NCBI GenBank assembly: GCA_039105265.1
Contig: JAPFFF010000240.1
Span: 1 to 29,379, forward strand
Reading direction: 5' to 3'
Origin: Tritrichomonas musculus
Taxonomy: Eukaryota > Parabasalia > Tritrichomonadida > Tritrichomonadidae
Length of the DNA: 29,379 nucleotides
The notes below the pieces were generated by a model. The model was not told the origin of the DNA. It searched no databases and saw nothing but the letters and a program-made list of their open reading frames with translations. A program made the translations under genes and the position numbers. Positions 8,006 to 16,113 of this stretch are shown here, one piece after another. Numbering within the stretch: position 1 is the first letter of the stretch; every line of letters starts with the position of its first letter.

Positions 8006-9688
8006 TTATTCAGGGGTTGTTAAATCATAAGGACCAATACGTACTGATGGTGGCATACCATTAGGTCTAATTAAGATACTAATTGATATATCTGTTAATA
8101 AGCATAATAATGGAGGCGTATCTACTTCCTGTCTAAATGGATTATCTGCCTTTTGACTACATATCAATTCGAAGTTAATAGGTGCAAGACTTGAAAGACC
8201 TTGTTGATATGTTCCATCTGTTTCAGTAGGAAGACCTATGAAGAATGAGGACCTATCATTTGGATAATAGCCTGTTGTGTTTTCATTATATTGATACTCA
8301 TTCGCTAAACTTGCAATAACCTCTTTATTAAATCCATTTTGCTCTCCATTCATGTTCATTGCATTCTGGCAATATTCGAGGAACTCTGGATACTTACCAT
8401 TCGTACCAAATGCTTTAGCAGGAATATTATTGTAATTACCACAATTCATATGAAATGCTTCAAACATAGGATTCTTGAAGTATGTCTTATGCGTATGCTT
8501 GAGTGGGAATAAGCAAAACATACTATCTACAAAATTAGGTGTAATAGTAATAGTTGCTTTATCTTGTTCATTATTAAGAGGTCTTGTACAAGTGTAAAAT
8601 GACATTATCTGTGTTGGGAATGTAAGTGGATGTTGTGGGTTAGCATATCTTTGAACAAGTGCTGTATATACAGATTCATGAATACCAAAACAAGGTATAA
8701 TACTCGCACATTCTTCAATGGAATAATCAACAACACTCCAAGTTCTCCAATCACTGTAAATAGTTCGGTCAACTCTTGCCTTAGTATTGTTAGCTCCTGC
8801 GACTTCATATGCTCCTCCATGATTTTCACCAACAGGTGGAAGATTCTTAGGGTCATTAATCTTATCCATTGCTATTTTTTCGGTACTTGTCCACATCCAT
8901 ATTGGTTCTCCAATAGGTCGAAATTCATTGGTAATTTCATCAACATTGAAGTCTTTCATTATATGTGGATTAGCAACCAAGCTCTTTTCAAAACCAACTG
9001 GACAATATACCATACCAGCTGTTGAAAAGTATAGACGTAATTCGATTTTACCTGCAAATGCTGGCAAGTACTTGATATTAGATAAAGGTAGGAATCGTCG
9101 CAAATCAATCTTTAATCTAATTGTTTCAGTGACAGAAGTCACATCTTTGTTAAGATTTGCAACAAAACCACATCTCCTTCCATGAGTATCATTCCAAATA
9201 TCCTTATGTCTTGCTTTACTATATATATCAGCTCTTTTAGTAACTTCATTTGCACAACATGCAGTTAAAAAGGATTCTTCACATCCAAAGTTCTGGGTAT
9301 AAAGCGTCATACCATTAGCTACAATTTCATACTTCTCAACAGCATCTCGAGCATCCTTAAAACCAAACCATACCTTACCAAAATTATAACCACTGACATT
9401 TTCTAAATCACTTAGAATTGGCTTGTCTATTTTTATCATCACTTTCATATCTGCTCGAATAAATCCATTATATATATCAGCAGTATTATGAGTATTAGGA
9501 GATATAATACATGTTGTATATGAACCACTCTTAATTGGTGGTGATGGTGAATATGAAGTTTGTGGATTTAATGAGTATGCCTTATTTGTATCACTAAGTG
9601 CTATGCAATTATCGACAACATCAAAATAGGATGCAATTTGGGTACAAACCTCTGCTGAGGTTTTCATATAGGATTCCTTGTTGAGCAT
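8006..9688 (-). CDS. Major capsid protein, double jelly-roll (Polinton MCP)
   Basis: A 560-residue, strand-rich protein with no coiled coil, in the size range of Polinton double jelly-roll major capsid proteins, which form hexameric capsomers in adenovirus/PRD1-like shells. The most family-like segment is residues 199-229, FLPLSNIKYLPAFAGKIELR followed by LYFSTAGMVYCP, where the first jelly roll would sit. A second strand-rich half follows and ends near LLTDISISILIRPNGMPP. It is flanked by a Pro-rich gene downstream and a charged gene upstream, and a minor capsid gene, ATPase and protease lie in the same block, as in other Polintons. I recognise it by length, strand pattern and context rather than a catalytic motif. 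The start at 9688 carries TAAAATG after a T-run; an internal Met at residue 8 is a possible alternative. Confidence 0.8.
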   Translation of the reverse strand: MLNKESYMKTSAEVCTQIASYFDVVDNCIALSDTNKAYSLNPQTSYSPSPPIKSGSYTTCIISPNTHNTADIYNGFIRADMKVMIKIDKPILSDLENVSGYNFGKVWFGFKDARDAVEKYEIVANGMTLYTQNFGCEESFLTACCANEVTKRADIYSKARHKDIWNDTHGRRCGFVANLNKDVTSVTETIRLKIDLRRFLPLSNIKYLPAFAGKIELRLYFSTAGMVYCPVGFEKSLVANPHIMKDFNVDEITNEFRPIGEPIWMWTSTEKIAMDKINDPKNLPPVGENHGGAYEVAGANNTKARVDRTIYSDWRTWSVVDYSIEECASIIPCFGIHESVYTALVQRYANPQHPLTFPTQIMSFYTCTRPLNNEQDKATITITPNFVDSMFCLFPLKHTHKTYFKNPMFEAFHMNCGNYNNIPAKAFGTNGKYPEFLEYCQNAMNMNGEQNGFNKEVIASLANEYQYNENTTGYYPNDRSSFFIGLPTETDGTYQQGLSSLAPINFELICSQKADNPFRQEVDTPPLLCLLTDISISILIRPNGMPPSVRIGPYDLTTPE

Positions 9689-9705
9689 TTTAGATGGAAA
9701 AAAAT

Positions 9706-10257
9706 TTACATCATATCTTCAAAGATGCGATTTCTCCTACCAATAGGTCTCATAGGTATATATTGAGGTTGTTGTTCTTCTTCATATTGTTGTGGCGGTT
9801 CTTCAGGAACATACTGTTGTCTTGGTTTACTCATCCTTTTATCAACAACCTCCTTTATCATACGTCTCTGTTCTTTCTTCTCTCGACTTATCTTCATTTC
9901 TTCACCTAGTGATTTTAGCTGTTTTAGTATTTCCTCATTCACAGTAGGGTCATAAACTTGGCTTTGTTGAGTTTTTCGAGGTTTTGGAGGTTTTCGTGCA
10001 GCTTTCGAACTTATTGGCTTTCTTGGCTTTTCTTCAAGTTCCTCATGTTCTTCACTGTCTGAGTTTTCTTGAGTTTCTTCGTTATTTTCACTTTCTGAGT
10101 TTTCTTGATATTCTCGAGTTATTGGAGTTTTTCGCTGTTTTACAATATACTTGTCTTTGGTTTTTGTAGGTAAAACTTCCCAATCTGGGTCATCCCTTCC
10201 ATTCAACCATTTATGAATAACTGCAAGTCTCTTAGAACCTGTTAGATGTTTTGACAT
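9706..10257 (-). CDS. Charged basic/acidic Polinton A protein, possible core or DNA-binding protein
   Basis: A 183-residue protein between the pVI-like gene and the major capsid gene. Residues 1-45 form a small domain (SKRLAVIHKWLNGRDDPDWE, then a Lys-rich strand ending KYIVKQRK). An acidic, Glu/Ser-rich disordered stretch follows (about 52-76), then a basic Pro/Lys/Arg stretch (KAARKPPKPRK, about 84-94), a charged helix and a Gln/Pro-rich tail ending in RRNRIFEDMM. Alternating acidic and basic tracts suggest a DNA-condensing or core protein, by inference. The last 30 bases of the window (29350-29379) begin a Polinton B gene with a similar start (MSK-x4-SKR) at the expected place in the gene order, which supports this being a conserved Polinton gene. 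Confidence 0.7.
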   Translation of the reverse strand: MSKHLTGSKRLAVIHKWLNGRDDPDWEVLPTKTKDKYIVKQRKTPITREYQENSESENNEETQENSDSEEHEELEEKPRKPISSKAARKPPKPRKTQQSQVYDPTVNEEILKQLKSLGEEMKISREKKEQRRMIKEVVDKRMSKPRQQYVPEEPPQQYEEEQQPQYIPMRPIGRRNRIFEDMM

Positions 10258-10304
10258 TTAAAATAAACAAAAAAGTCCAAAAATTTAGTTTTTTTGAGTT
10301 TTCA

Positions 10305-10760
10305 TTAGATGTAGGTTCTCGCCCGATTGTTGGTAGTAAATTCACTCTCTTGTAATGATCTAGACGAAAATGCTGGCTTTTCAAGAGGTGCTCCAACTGA
10401 ATCACCTTTTGCAGATTTATTAATTGATGATAAGGCAGTTTTCACTTTTCCTTCTGGGACATATTTTAATGCTGTGTCAGCTATATTTGCTATTTTATTT
10501 CTTGTACTATCGCTCAAGAAGCTTTCACCAAGACCTCTCGCAACTGAACCAATAACACCAGCATGCTTGGTTAATCCACCTGCTGAAGCATCTAATAGTT
10601 TACTTGCAAGACCTCCCGAAAAACTATCTGCTGCTCCCATTAATAACTTACCGCCTAGTCCTACTCCTCCTTTTATTATCTCTTGCCATGGAGAAAATTG
10701 TTGCTTTTTGGAATAATTTGGCTTCCAATAATCTTCTACTGAATGACGTTCAATTCCCAT
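10305..10760 (-). CDS. pVI-like membrane-active minor capsid protein (candidate)
   Basis: A 151-residue Gly/Ala/Ser-rich protein. Residues 24-33 read PWQEIIKGGV. The IKGG-V part fits the adenovirus protease site (Met/Ile/Leu)-x-Gly-Gly-x, and the position matches adenovirus protein VI, whose precursor is cut after about 33 residues. The site is followed by an amphipathic, Gly-rich segment (GLGGKLLMGAADSFSGGLAS) like the membrane-lytic helix released in pVI. A second helical region and a disordered Ser-rich tail complete it. The gene lies 17 bases downstream of the packaging ATPase, and Polinton A encodes an adenovirus-type protease that could do the cutting. The assignment rests on layout and this short motif, so I treat it as a good hypothesis, not an established homology. 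A plain structural glycine-rich protein is the alternative. Confidence 0.6.
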   Translation of the reverse strand: MGIERHSVEDYWKPNYSKKQQFSPWQEIIKGGVGLGGKLLMGAADSFSGGLASKLLDASAGGLTKHAGVIGSVARGLGESFLSDSTRNKIANIADTALKYVPEGKVKTALSSINKSAKGDSVGAPLEKPAFSSRSLQESEFTTNNRARTYI

Positions 10761-10777
10761 TTTTAAAAAATAAAAAA

Positions 10778-11644
10778 TTATTCGAAATAGTACTTATTAG
10801 CAGAAATATTCATTACGAATTTTTCATGTGGTTCTTTATGTTGTAAGTATTCAGCTACTGTCTGCTTAGTATTTAATGAGTTATTAGTTTGTTGCAACAA
10901 GCTAGTAAAATCTTCCTCACTATATCCTGTATAACATATGATATCTGTTGCTAACCTTTTCGCATTCATATGAACAAATCGAATAGTTTGGATAGCCATG
11001 ATACATGTTAAATTATAGTGTCTTGTCTTGGTTAACAACTTGATAAATTCACTATTACCATTCTTTAATAAATCACTACCTGCACAATCATCTAGTATCA
11101 ATAATGTATTATATGGATATGATGATGTTTCATACTTGACGAGCTTATTTGCTATATATATTATTTTATCATTGAGCTCATTTAAATGATGCTTCTCAAT
11201 GAGCCTCCTCATTTCGTCATTGGTCTCTTTCATTCGAGATAGTACATATTTGACAATGGCATAATACTTTATCTTTCTTCGAAGATGTCGTTTTAGATAA
11301 CTCATTAATTCTCTTTCCTTTACATAATCGATTCTTGATCGTATCTGTTTATTAAGTGTTTCAGCTGTTTTATCCATTTTACCAGAGCTTGAGCAAAATA
11401 TTATCTTTTGGTAGTATGGATGTTTAAACAACCTCTCTGTTATCATAATATGTCTCCATATCCAAAAACTTTTCCCAGCACCTGGTTTACCAATTAAAAA
11501 GTATATACCATTTGTGCTAAAAGGATAATCAGGTGATAATGGTTTAATCAAAGCACCATCTATCTCTTTCATGTTCTTCTGTAAGGTCTCTTTAATCAAT
11601 GTTTCTACTTTATTTATGAGTTCTGCACTTGGGGGTTCATCCAT
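10778..11644 (-). CDS. Genome-packaging ATPase, FtsK/HerA (A32-like)
   Basis: A 288-residue P-loop ATPase of the kind that pumps DNA into capsids of Polintons, virophages and nucleocytoplasmic large DNA viruses. Walker A is GKPGAGKS at residues 52-59, Walker B is LLILDD at 181-186, and a sensor-like Gln follows in CIMAIQT (Gln219), after the TKTRHYN segment typical of the family. Length fits the single-domain A32 group. It starts 10 bases after the integrase stop with an exact TAAATG and is followed at 17 bases by the pVI-like gene. A clear homologue from a second Polinton family occurs twice later in this window. Confidence 0.93.
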   Translation of the reverse strand: MDEPPSAELINKVETLIKETLQKNMKEIDGALIKPLSPDYPFSTNGIYFLIGKPGAGKSFWIWRHIMITERLFKHPYYQKIIFCSSSGKMDKTAETLNKQIRSRIDYVKERELMSYLKRHLRRKIKYYAIVKYVLSRMKETNDEMRRLIEKHHLNELNDKIIYIANKLVKYETSSYPYNTLLILDDCAGSDLLKNGNSEFIKLLTKTRHYNLTCIMAIQTIRFVHMNAKRLATDIICYTGYSEEDFTSLLQQTNNSLNTKQTVAEYLQHKEPHEKFVMNISANKYYFE

Positions 11645-11654
11645 TTACAAATTT

Positions 11655-12809
11655 TTAAATGTATTTCATAATTTTATCTGGTATTGGTTTGCCCTCAACC
11701 TTTTGACCTGCTTTAATTTGTCGTTCATAATTTTTCTTTTGTTCCAACCAATATTGTCTTTCTGCTGTACCAAGTACTAATGGATTACCTCTCCTTACAT
11801 CTCTAATAGTTTGTCTAGCAAAGGCATCATCACCTTCGACTCCTTCCCATTTTAAATCATACTTACCAGTATCTTCATCAAAGTTATATATTTTTTCAAT
11901 AATACCTTCTTTACCTTCATTTAGTCTTTCAGCTACTTTAATCCTTTTGTCTCTTGTCCTTAACAACCTATATCCAGGGAATGAACTAGTTGAACCATCT
12001 TTGGACTTGACCACAAACTGGTTACCTTTTTGTGAGTCAACTATATAAGACTCATTGGACAAATTACTTCTTCTTTTACCAAATGGTTCTTTTTCGAGTA
12101 CTAACCTGACCTTCTCACCTGGATTAAAATGGTATGGATTAATGCGTGCATTCTTTTGTATGTACTTTATTTCATCCTCTGGAGTAATATCATTAGGTGC
12201 TTTATTATCTAAAGACCTATGAGGAGAGTTGTTATATATGTTAACCAAATCATGCATCTCCTTTGGTTGAATAAACCTATTTTCACCAATAGCATCTCTT
12301 ATGGTTCTCATAAACCTATTAATAATGCCAAGTACATTATGGTTATTCTCAGTTGTTGTTCGATATTTTATGTTCTTCTCTCTCATGAAGTCTAAGACTG
12401 TTGATGATAAATATGCAGCATCCTCATCACTTGTTATCGAATATACATGAGGTACATCATTAACAAATTTATGAAGTGCTGTTAATACTTCTCTTGCTCC
12501 TTTACCATTCATAGGATATGCATATGCTTTTCTGGTGTTGATATTAATGAACATTAGATAATTCAACCCACCTGCCTCTTTATTATTAATGAAGGTATCC
12601 ATTTGATAACCATGTGGATGTTTGGATACAATAGGTATAAATTGTGCTTTAGGTACTCTCTTATCATGTACTACTCTTTCATCAAAGTATTTCTTTGCTT
12701 CTTCTTCATTTAGATTCTCTTGTTTTGCCATGCTAAGGTATTTGTCCAAGGTCTTCCATTTAGCTTTGTTGTATAATTTTTCATATGGGCTTGGTTCTTC
12801 TTTACTCAT
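11655..12809 (-). CDS. Polinton integrase (retroviral-type, rve fold)
   Basis: A 384-residue integrase that inserts the linear element into host DNA. The catalytic core spans about residues 60-215: QMDTF (Asp71) opens it, ITSDED (Asp128) is the second acidic position, and the GIINRFMRTIRD helix followed by YNNSPHRSLDNKAP is the C-terminal core signature seen in Polinton and Ty3-like integrases. An SH3-like basic segment (VRLVLEKEPFGKRRSN) and a chromodomain-like stretch (KYDLKWEG) follow. There is no reverse transcriptase or gag gene nearby, so this is not a retroelement. It starts 6 bases after the minor capsid stop with an exact TAAATG, and the ATPase follows at 10 bases. The Polinton B integrase at 20202 and 26574 is a clear relative. 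Confidence 0.93.
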   Translation of the reverse strand: MSKEEPSPYEKLYNKAKWKTLDKYLSMAKQENLNEEEAKKYFDERVVHDKRVPKAQFIPIVSKHPHGYQMDTFINNKEAGGLNYLMFININTRKAYAYPMNGKGAREVLTALHKFVNDVPHVYSITSDEDAAYLSSTVLDFMREKNIKYRTTTENNHNVLGIINRFMRTIRDAIGENRFIQPKEMHDLVNIYNNSPHRSLDNKAPNDITPEDEIKYIQKNARINPYHFNPGEKVRLVLEKEPFGKRRSNLSNESYIVDSQKGNQFVVKSKDGSTSSFPGYRLLRTRDKRIKVAERLNEGKEGIIEKIYNFDEDTGKYDLKWEGVEGDDAFARQTIRDVRRGNPLVLGTAERQYWLEQKKNYERQIKAGQKVEGKPIPDKIMKYI

Positions 12810-12815
12810 TTATTT

Positions 12816-13820
12816 TTAAATAAACATCTTATCGTATTGAAGGAATTGCATTTCGATAACAAATGAATCTTTAGGAGGTAGTTTGGTTGGACAATTATAA
12901 TGTGCATCACTATAGAAGTCTATCCAAAACCTTTGGTCCATTGAGTTTAACTTGAAGTACTTAATAGGACTATATTCAACATCACTATCTCCAATATAGT
13001 TATGTAATGCTTGTTCACCAATAGATGAATATATTTTACATGGATGTCTGTCCCATACATTATCAAATACCAACCTCTTACTTAAAGTTGAATACTTCTT
13101 AGGGTTATTTTGATAAGCTCCTGTGCCTATATTAAACACATCTGCAAAGTCCTCATTCCAATCACCAATTTGGAAAAAATTGATAAATTGGCTTGAATCT
13201 TCCTCTATATTATCATTATTTTTGGTATATATAATTTCATGAAAACCATCTTTATCATAATATCCATCTGTTTGTATATCTCGATATGCAATTAATGAAT
13301 CATTTTGGGAAAATGCATGTCCATATTCTCCATGCATAGCTATCCAAGATTTCATCGCGGTGTTGACAGCATCAAAGAACCCTCTTAAGTCCCCTTCCTC
13401 TGACACCCAATCAATAACATCAAAATTTGCTATCCATTTCCAAGTAGGCTCTTTTTCATATTCTACTTTGAGTTGGTCCTGGTAGAATTTATCAAGTAGT
13501 TCTTGAGTTAAAATAGGGTCGTTTATATTTCCTCCATGTAAAACAAAGTAGGATTTTTGTACTTTAAATATAGTCACATTAAATTCTAATTTGCGTCTTC
13601 TCTTAATGATATGCGCTGAACGAACACCAACAATAGATTCCCCTTTGTTTGCAGTTGACCATTCTGGTGGGAAATTAAACCAATACCTATTAAACTTAGC
13701 TTTATCATGTTGAGCATCCTCAAGGAAGTAGGCTGTTTCGATTGGAAGAGGTGTATTACCATCATTAACTATATTATCTCGATTAGGATATAAAGTGTTA
13801 ACACTTGGTGGTAATTCCAT
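12816..13820 (-). CDS. Minor (penton) capsid protein of Polinton A
   Basis: A 334-residue strand-rich protein in the usual Polinton minor capsid slot, directly before the integrase. Family minor capsid proteins are single jelly-roll penton-type subunits filling the fivefold vertices. The N-terminal part has a basic strand (SAHIIKRRRKLEFNVTIF) and the C-terminal part includes FDNVWDRHPCKIY and PIKYFKLNSMDQRFWIDFYS. That C-terminal segment is closely matched by the fragments at 19907-20191 and 26279-26563, which also sit just before an integrase gene, so this part is conserved across two Polinton families. It contains an LHGGN stretch resembling an adenovirus-type protease site and an IQTD tetrapeptide; both are probably inside the fold. 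It starts 24 bases after the protease stop. Confidence 0.7.
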   Translation of the reverse strand: MELPPSVNTLYPNRDNIVNDGNTPLPIETAYFLEDAQHDKAKFNRYWFNFPPEWSTANKGESIVGVRSAHIIKRRRKLEFNVTIFKVQKSYFVLHGGNINDPILTQELLDKFYQDQLKVEYEKEPTWKWIANFDVIDWVSEEGDLRGFFDAVNTAMKSWIAMHGEYGHAFSQNDSLIAYRDIQTDGYYDKDGFHEIIYTKNNDNIEEDSSQFINFFQIGDWNEDFADVFNIGTGAYQNNPKKYSTLSKRLVFDNVWDRHPCKIYSSIGEQALHNYIGDSDVEYSPIKYFKLNSMDQRFWIDFYSDAHYNCPTKLPPKDSFVIEMQFLQYDKMFI

Positions 13821-13844
13821 TTCGAGTTGAATAAAAAGTCTTTA

Positions 13845-15425
13845 TTAATATACAACACCTGTTTCTAATTCATTGTTTTGAAGTTCTCGAAGTATTCTCT
13901 TTCTAATATCTGGTATATTGCGTTGTTTAAACTTACCATTTCCTTCATGCAAAAAGGTACGACAAGATTCCATTAGAAACACTCCACAATCCTTGTTATT
14001 CCTTTGACTAGGTACATCATAATATTTTGCTTTTAACTTACCTGTTCCTGAAATATTGATCCACTTATTAAGTGTCTTTACCTCTGGTGCCATTGACTTA
14101 TTCTCAGAGTCATAGCATTCGATTATTTTCTTTGGATATCGAACGATACATAAAACCCAATGTTCTCCATCTGAGCAAATGGGGACAAATACTTTATCGA
14201 AATGTGTAAATGACTGTTTACCTGAGATAGGACTTTTCATCAGTTCATGTATTTTTTCCATATCATTAGTCTCATATGCCATAGAAAGGAGGGTATAAAA
14301 TGCAGTAGGTACAACCAATATTTTCTTTTTATCAAACTCTGCTTCATTTTGACCAGGTTGTTTATTCAATCTCTTTCCTTTGTTATATAGAAGTTTCAAG
14401 TAGTCATCAATAACATCTTCTTCTATATTTTCATCATTGACTAAACTCCTCCAATCATGAATTTTATGACGTCTTTGGTCTACTGTAAACTCTCCTGTCT
14501 TCTGTGGTGTCATACGGGGTTCTCTTGGAGGAGGACTAGTACCTCGAGAGGTATGTGATGATGGAAACTGTGGAGGTGGTGATGAAGGAGGAGGAGGTGG
14601 TGGAGGTGGTGGAGGTGAAGGTGAACGAGAAGGAGGAGGAGGTGGAGGTGAAGGTGAACGAGGTCGTTTTGATTTTTTCTTATGTTGTTTTGATTTTTTC
14701 TTAGGTCTATCATCCTCGTCTAAATTTGTACTACTTTGAAGTAAAAGTTGAATTCTGTTTTGATTTTGATCCCTTGTTGGTGGCTCAACATTTGTGGGTC
14801 GGTTCCTACCGATTTTCCTAAGGTTAAGATGATAATCATTTCGATTTAAAGTTGGAGGTCTGGGTAATGGAGCCAATTCTGGTATATCATCTGTTTGAAT
14901 ACCTCTAGTTTTATATTCTTTCTTATCACTTTTCAATGTTCTTTCTTTCATCTGCTCTCTCAGTTCTCTAGCTGCTTGTTTTTCCTCCTCAGTCTTCATT
15001 CGAGATATCCTTATGTTGATAATATCATAATGTAATTTTATCTCTGTTAATATACCTTGATCTGATTCTTGGAGAGTATATTGATATGGCTTTAATACTG
15101 TTATGTAATGCCCATGTTCATCTTTATCATCTTGATTTTTCTTAATAGCAAACACACAACCTGTAAATTTTGCTCTTGGTTTCTCTCTCTTGAGTCTATT
15201 AGCAAATTCAAGTACGTCTTTAAAAGCTATACTAGTATTTAAATATGTCTCATATAATTTTTGTAGATTTATTTGATTATTAGAGAACTTCCATATAGTT
15301 TGACCCAAACCTCTTGTTAATCTTGCAACATCTCTATCAACTAGTTTAGGTCGAAATTTAATAGTACCTTGTAGTAGTTGTATTTTATTGTTAGGTTTTG
15401 TTTGTGTACCTACATCACTTGTCAT
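13845..15425 (-). CDS. Adenovirus/Ulp1-type cysteine protease with N-terminal extension
   Basis: A 526-residue maturation protease. The C-terminal 210 residues carry the full C48/C5-type active site: GEHWVLCIV (His422), IECYDSEN (Asp439), the oxyanion Gln in VPSQRN (Gln474) and KDCGVFL (Cys480). A preceding DDYLKLL segment matches the start of Ulp1-like domains. Residues 1-140 form a separate domain I do not recognise, followed by a charged helix, a Lys/Arg/Ser-rich stretch (KKKSKQHKKKSKRPRSPSP, a likely nuclear signal) and a long polyproline linker (about 258-286). Short motifs GTQT (6-9) and GIQTD (175-179) lie in flexible parts. In adenovirus the related protease matures virion proteins. 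It heads the ten-gene minus-strand block, starts with an exact TAAATG, and is longer than the roughly 200-residue adenovirus enzyme because of the extension. Confidence 0.93.
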   Translation of the reverse strand: MTSDVGTQTKPNNKIQLLQGTIKFRPKLVDRDVARLTRGLGQTIWKFSNNQINLQKLYETYLNTSIAFKDVLEFANRLKREKPRAKFTGCVFAIKKNQDDKDEHGHYITVLKPYQYTLQESDQGILTEIKLHYDIINIRISRMKTEEEKQAARELREQMKERTLKSDKKEYKTRGIQTDDIPELAPLPRPPTLNRNDYHLNLRKIGRNRPTNVEPPTRDQNQNRIQLLLQSSTNLDEDDRPKKKSKQHKKKSKRPRSPSPPPPPPSRSPSPPPPPPPPPPSSPPPQFPSSHTSRGTSPPPREPRMTPQKTGEFTVDQRRHKIHDWRSLVNDENIEEDVIDDYLKLLYNKGKRLNKQPGQNEAEFDKKKILVVPTAFYTLLSMAYETNDMEKIHELMKSPISGKQSFTHFDKVFVPICSDGEHWVLCIVRYPKKIIECYDSENKSMAPEVKTLNKWINISGTGKLKAKYYDVPSQRNNKDCGVFLMESCRTFLHEGNGKFKQRNIPDIRKRILRELQNNELETGVVY

Positions 15426-15495
15426 TTAAAAATCAAATAAAAGAAAGAAGAAGAAGATGTTGTTTATTTCATTTTTTTTTTTTATTTCTGTATAA
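15426..15495. promoter_or_regulatory. Bidirectional promoter region, 70 bp
   Basis: The protease gene (minus strand) and a small plus-strand gene start back to back across this gap. It contains a purine run (AAAGAAAGAAGAAGAAG), a long T-run and TATAAATG at the plus-strand start. The minus-strand start reads TTTTTAAATG. Both flanking starts therefore show the T-tract plus TAAATG pattern. Confidence 0.5.
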
Positions 15496-15759
15496 ATGGC
15501 TAATTTCATGACCATAAAAGAGCGTATATATATCCTCTATAAAATAGTGTCTTACCTCTATGATTATAGATGTGAGACTAATGAGGGAGTATGTAATATT
15601 TTAATTAATAAGATAAAAGAGTTAGCTGCTGAGTATTTCGAACCTGAATTTCTTGGTGTAATGATGAAAGATGGTGATTTGGAATTTATCGACCAAATAG
15701 AACATTTTGCCTTTGAGTTCTTAGAGTACCAAATATCTAATCTGCCCTCGCATTTATAA
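15496..15759 (+). CDS. Small acidic helical protein of Polinton A, unknown
   Basis: An 87-residue protein, almost entirely helical by composition (MTIKERIYILYKIVSYLYDY, then ILINKIKELAAEYFEPEFLG, then an acidic C-terminal helix). There is no signal peptide, no enzyme motif and no family I recognise. It diverges from the protease gene with a 70-base gap, and its last 23 bases overlap the 3' end of the minus-strand HNH gene. The start has an exact TAAATG. Given its size and composition it could be a regulator or an inhibitor of a partner protein; nothing in the sequence decides this. Confidence 0.6.
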   Translation: MANFMTIKERIYILYKIVSYLYDYRCETNEGVCNILINKIKELAAEYFEPEFLGVMMKDGDLEFIDQIEHFAFEFLEYQISNLPSHL

Positions 15760-16072
15760 TTTTGGGCATATCCCTGTTATAGTTACTATCAGTTGGGGTT
15801 ATCCATCTTAAGTTGCTTAGATGGTAGTCAGCCCTATTCCTATTGATATGGTCTACCTCTATTTTATGTTGTGGGTCATCATTAGGTATGAACTGTCTTG
15901 CTATAAGTACATGTTTCAAGTAGTAGTTGCCATTTAGACATACTCGTATATACCCCTTTATATGTTTTGCATCTTTGCATATAAAATGATTACTCTTACG
16001 TCTTATAGTAAAGGGGTACCTATTCAGTATCTCATAGTCGTTAGTAAAGCCTTTGAGTGGCACAAATGACAT
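15737..16072 (-). CDS. HNH endonuclease (homing-type, HNH_3)
   Basis: A 111-residue HNH nuclease. The motif is clear: HVLIARQFIPND (His54 region), then KIEVDHINRNRADYHLSNLR with the catalytic His75 and Asn87, then W-I-T-P and a final Asn97. The N-terminal 45 residues (YEILNRYPFTIRR, then YIRVCLNGNYYLKH) match the small beta domain that precedes HNH in phage and algal-virus free-standing endonucleases. Such proteins cut DNA at specific sites and often spread as selfish genes inside viruses. It is an accessory gene in Polinton A, and its 3' end overlaps the neighbouring plus-strand gene by 23 bases. Start shows an exact TAAATG. Confidence 0.9.
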   Translation of the reverse strand: MSFVPLKGFTNDYEILNRYPFTIRRKSNHFICKDAKHIKGYIRVCLNGNYYLKHVLIARQFIPNDDPQHKIEVDHINRNRADYHLSNLRWITPTDSNYNRDMPKIINARAD

Positions 16073-16113
16073 TTACTCACTTTTTAAATGATTCATTTCA
16101 TTTTTATTTTCGT

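Noticed and set aside
11655-12809. Retrovirus or LTR retrotransposon, because of the integrase
   Set aside because: No reverse transcriptase, gag or LTRs are present, and the neighbours (PolB, ATPase, capsid and Ulp1-type protease genes) are those of a Polinton.
12816-13820. LHGGN in the minor capsid protein as a protease site, and IQTD as an LC8 motif
   Set aside because: Both are probably buried within the predicted jelly-roll fold, so chance matches are more likely.
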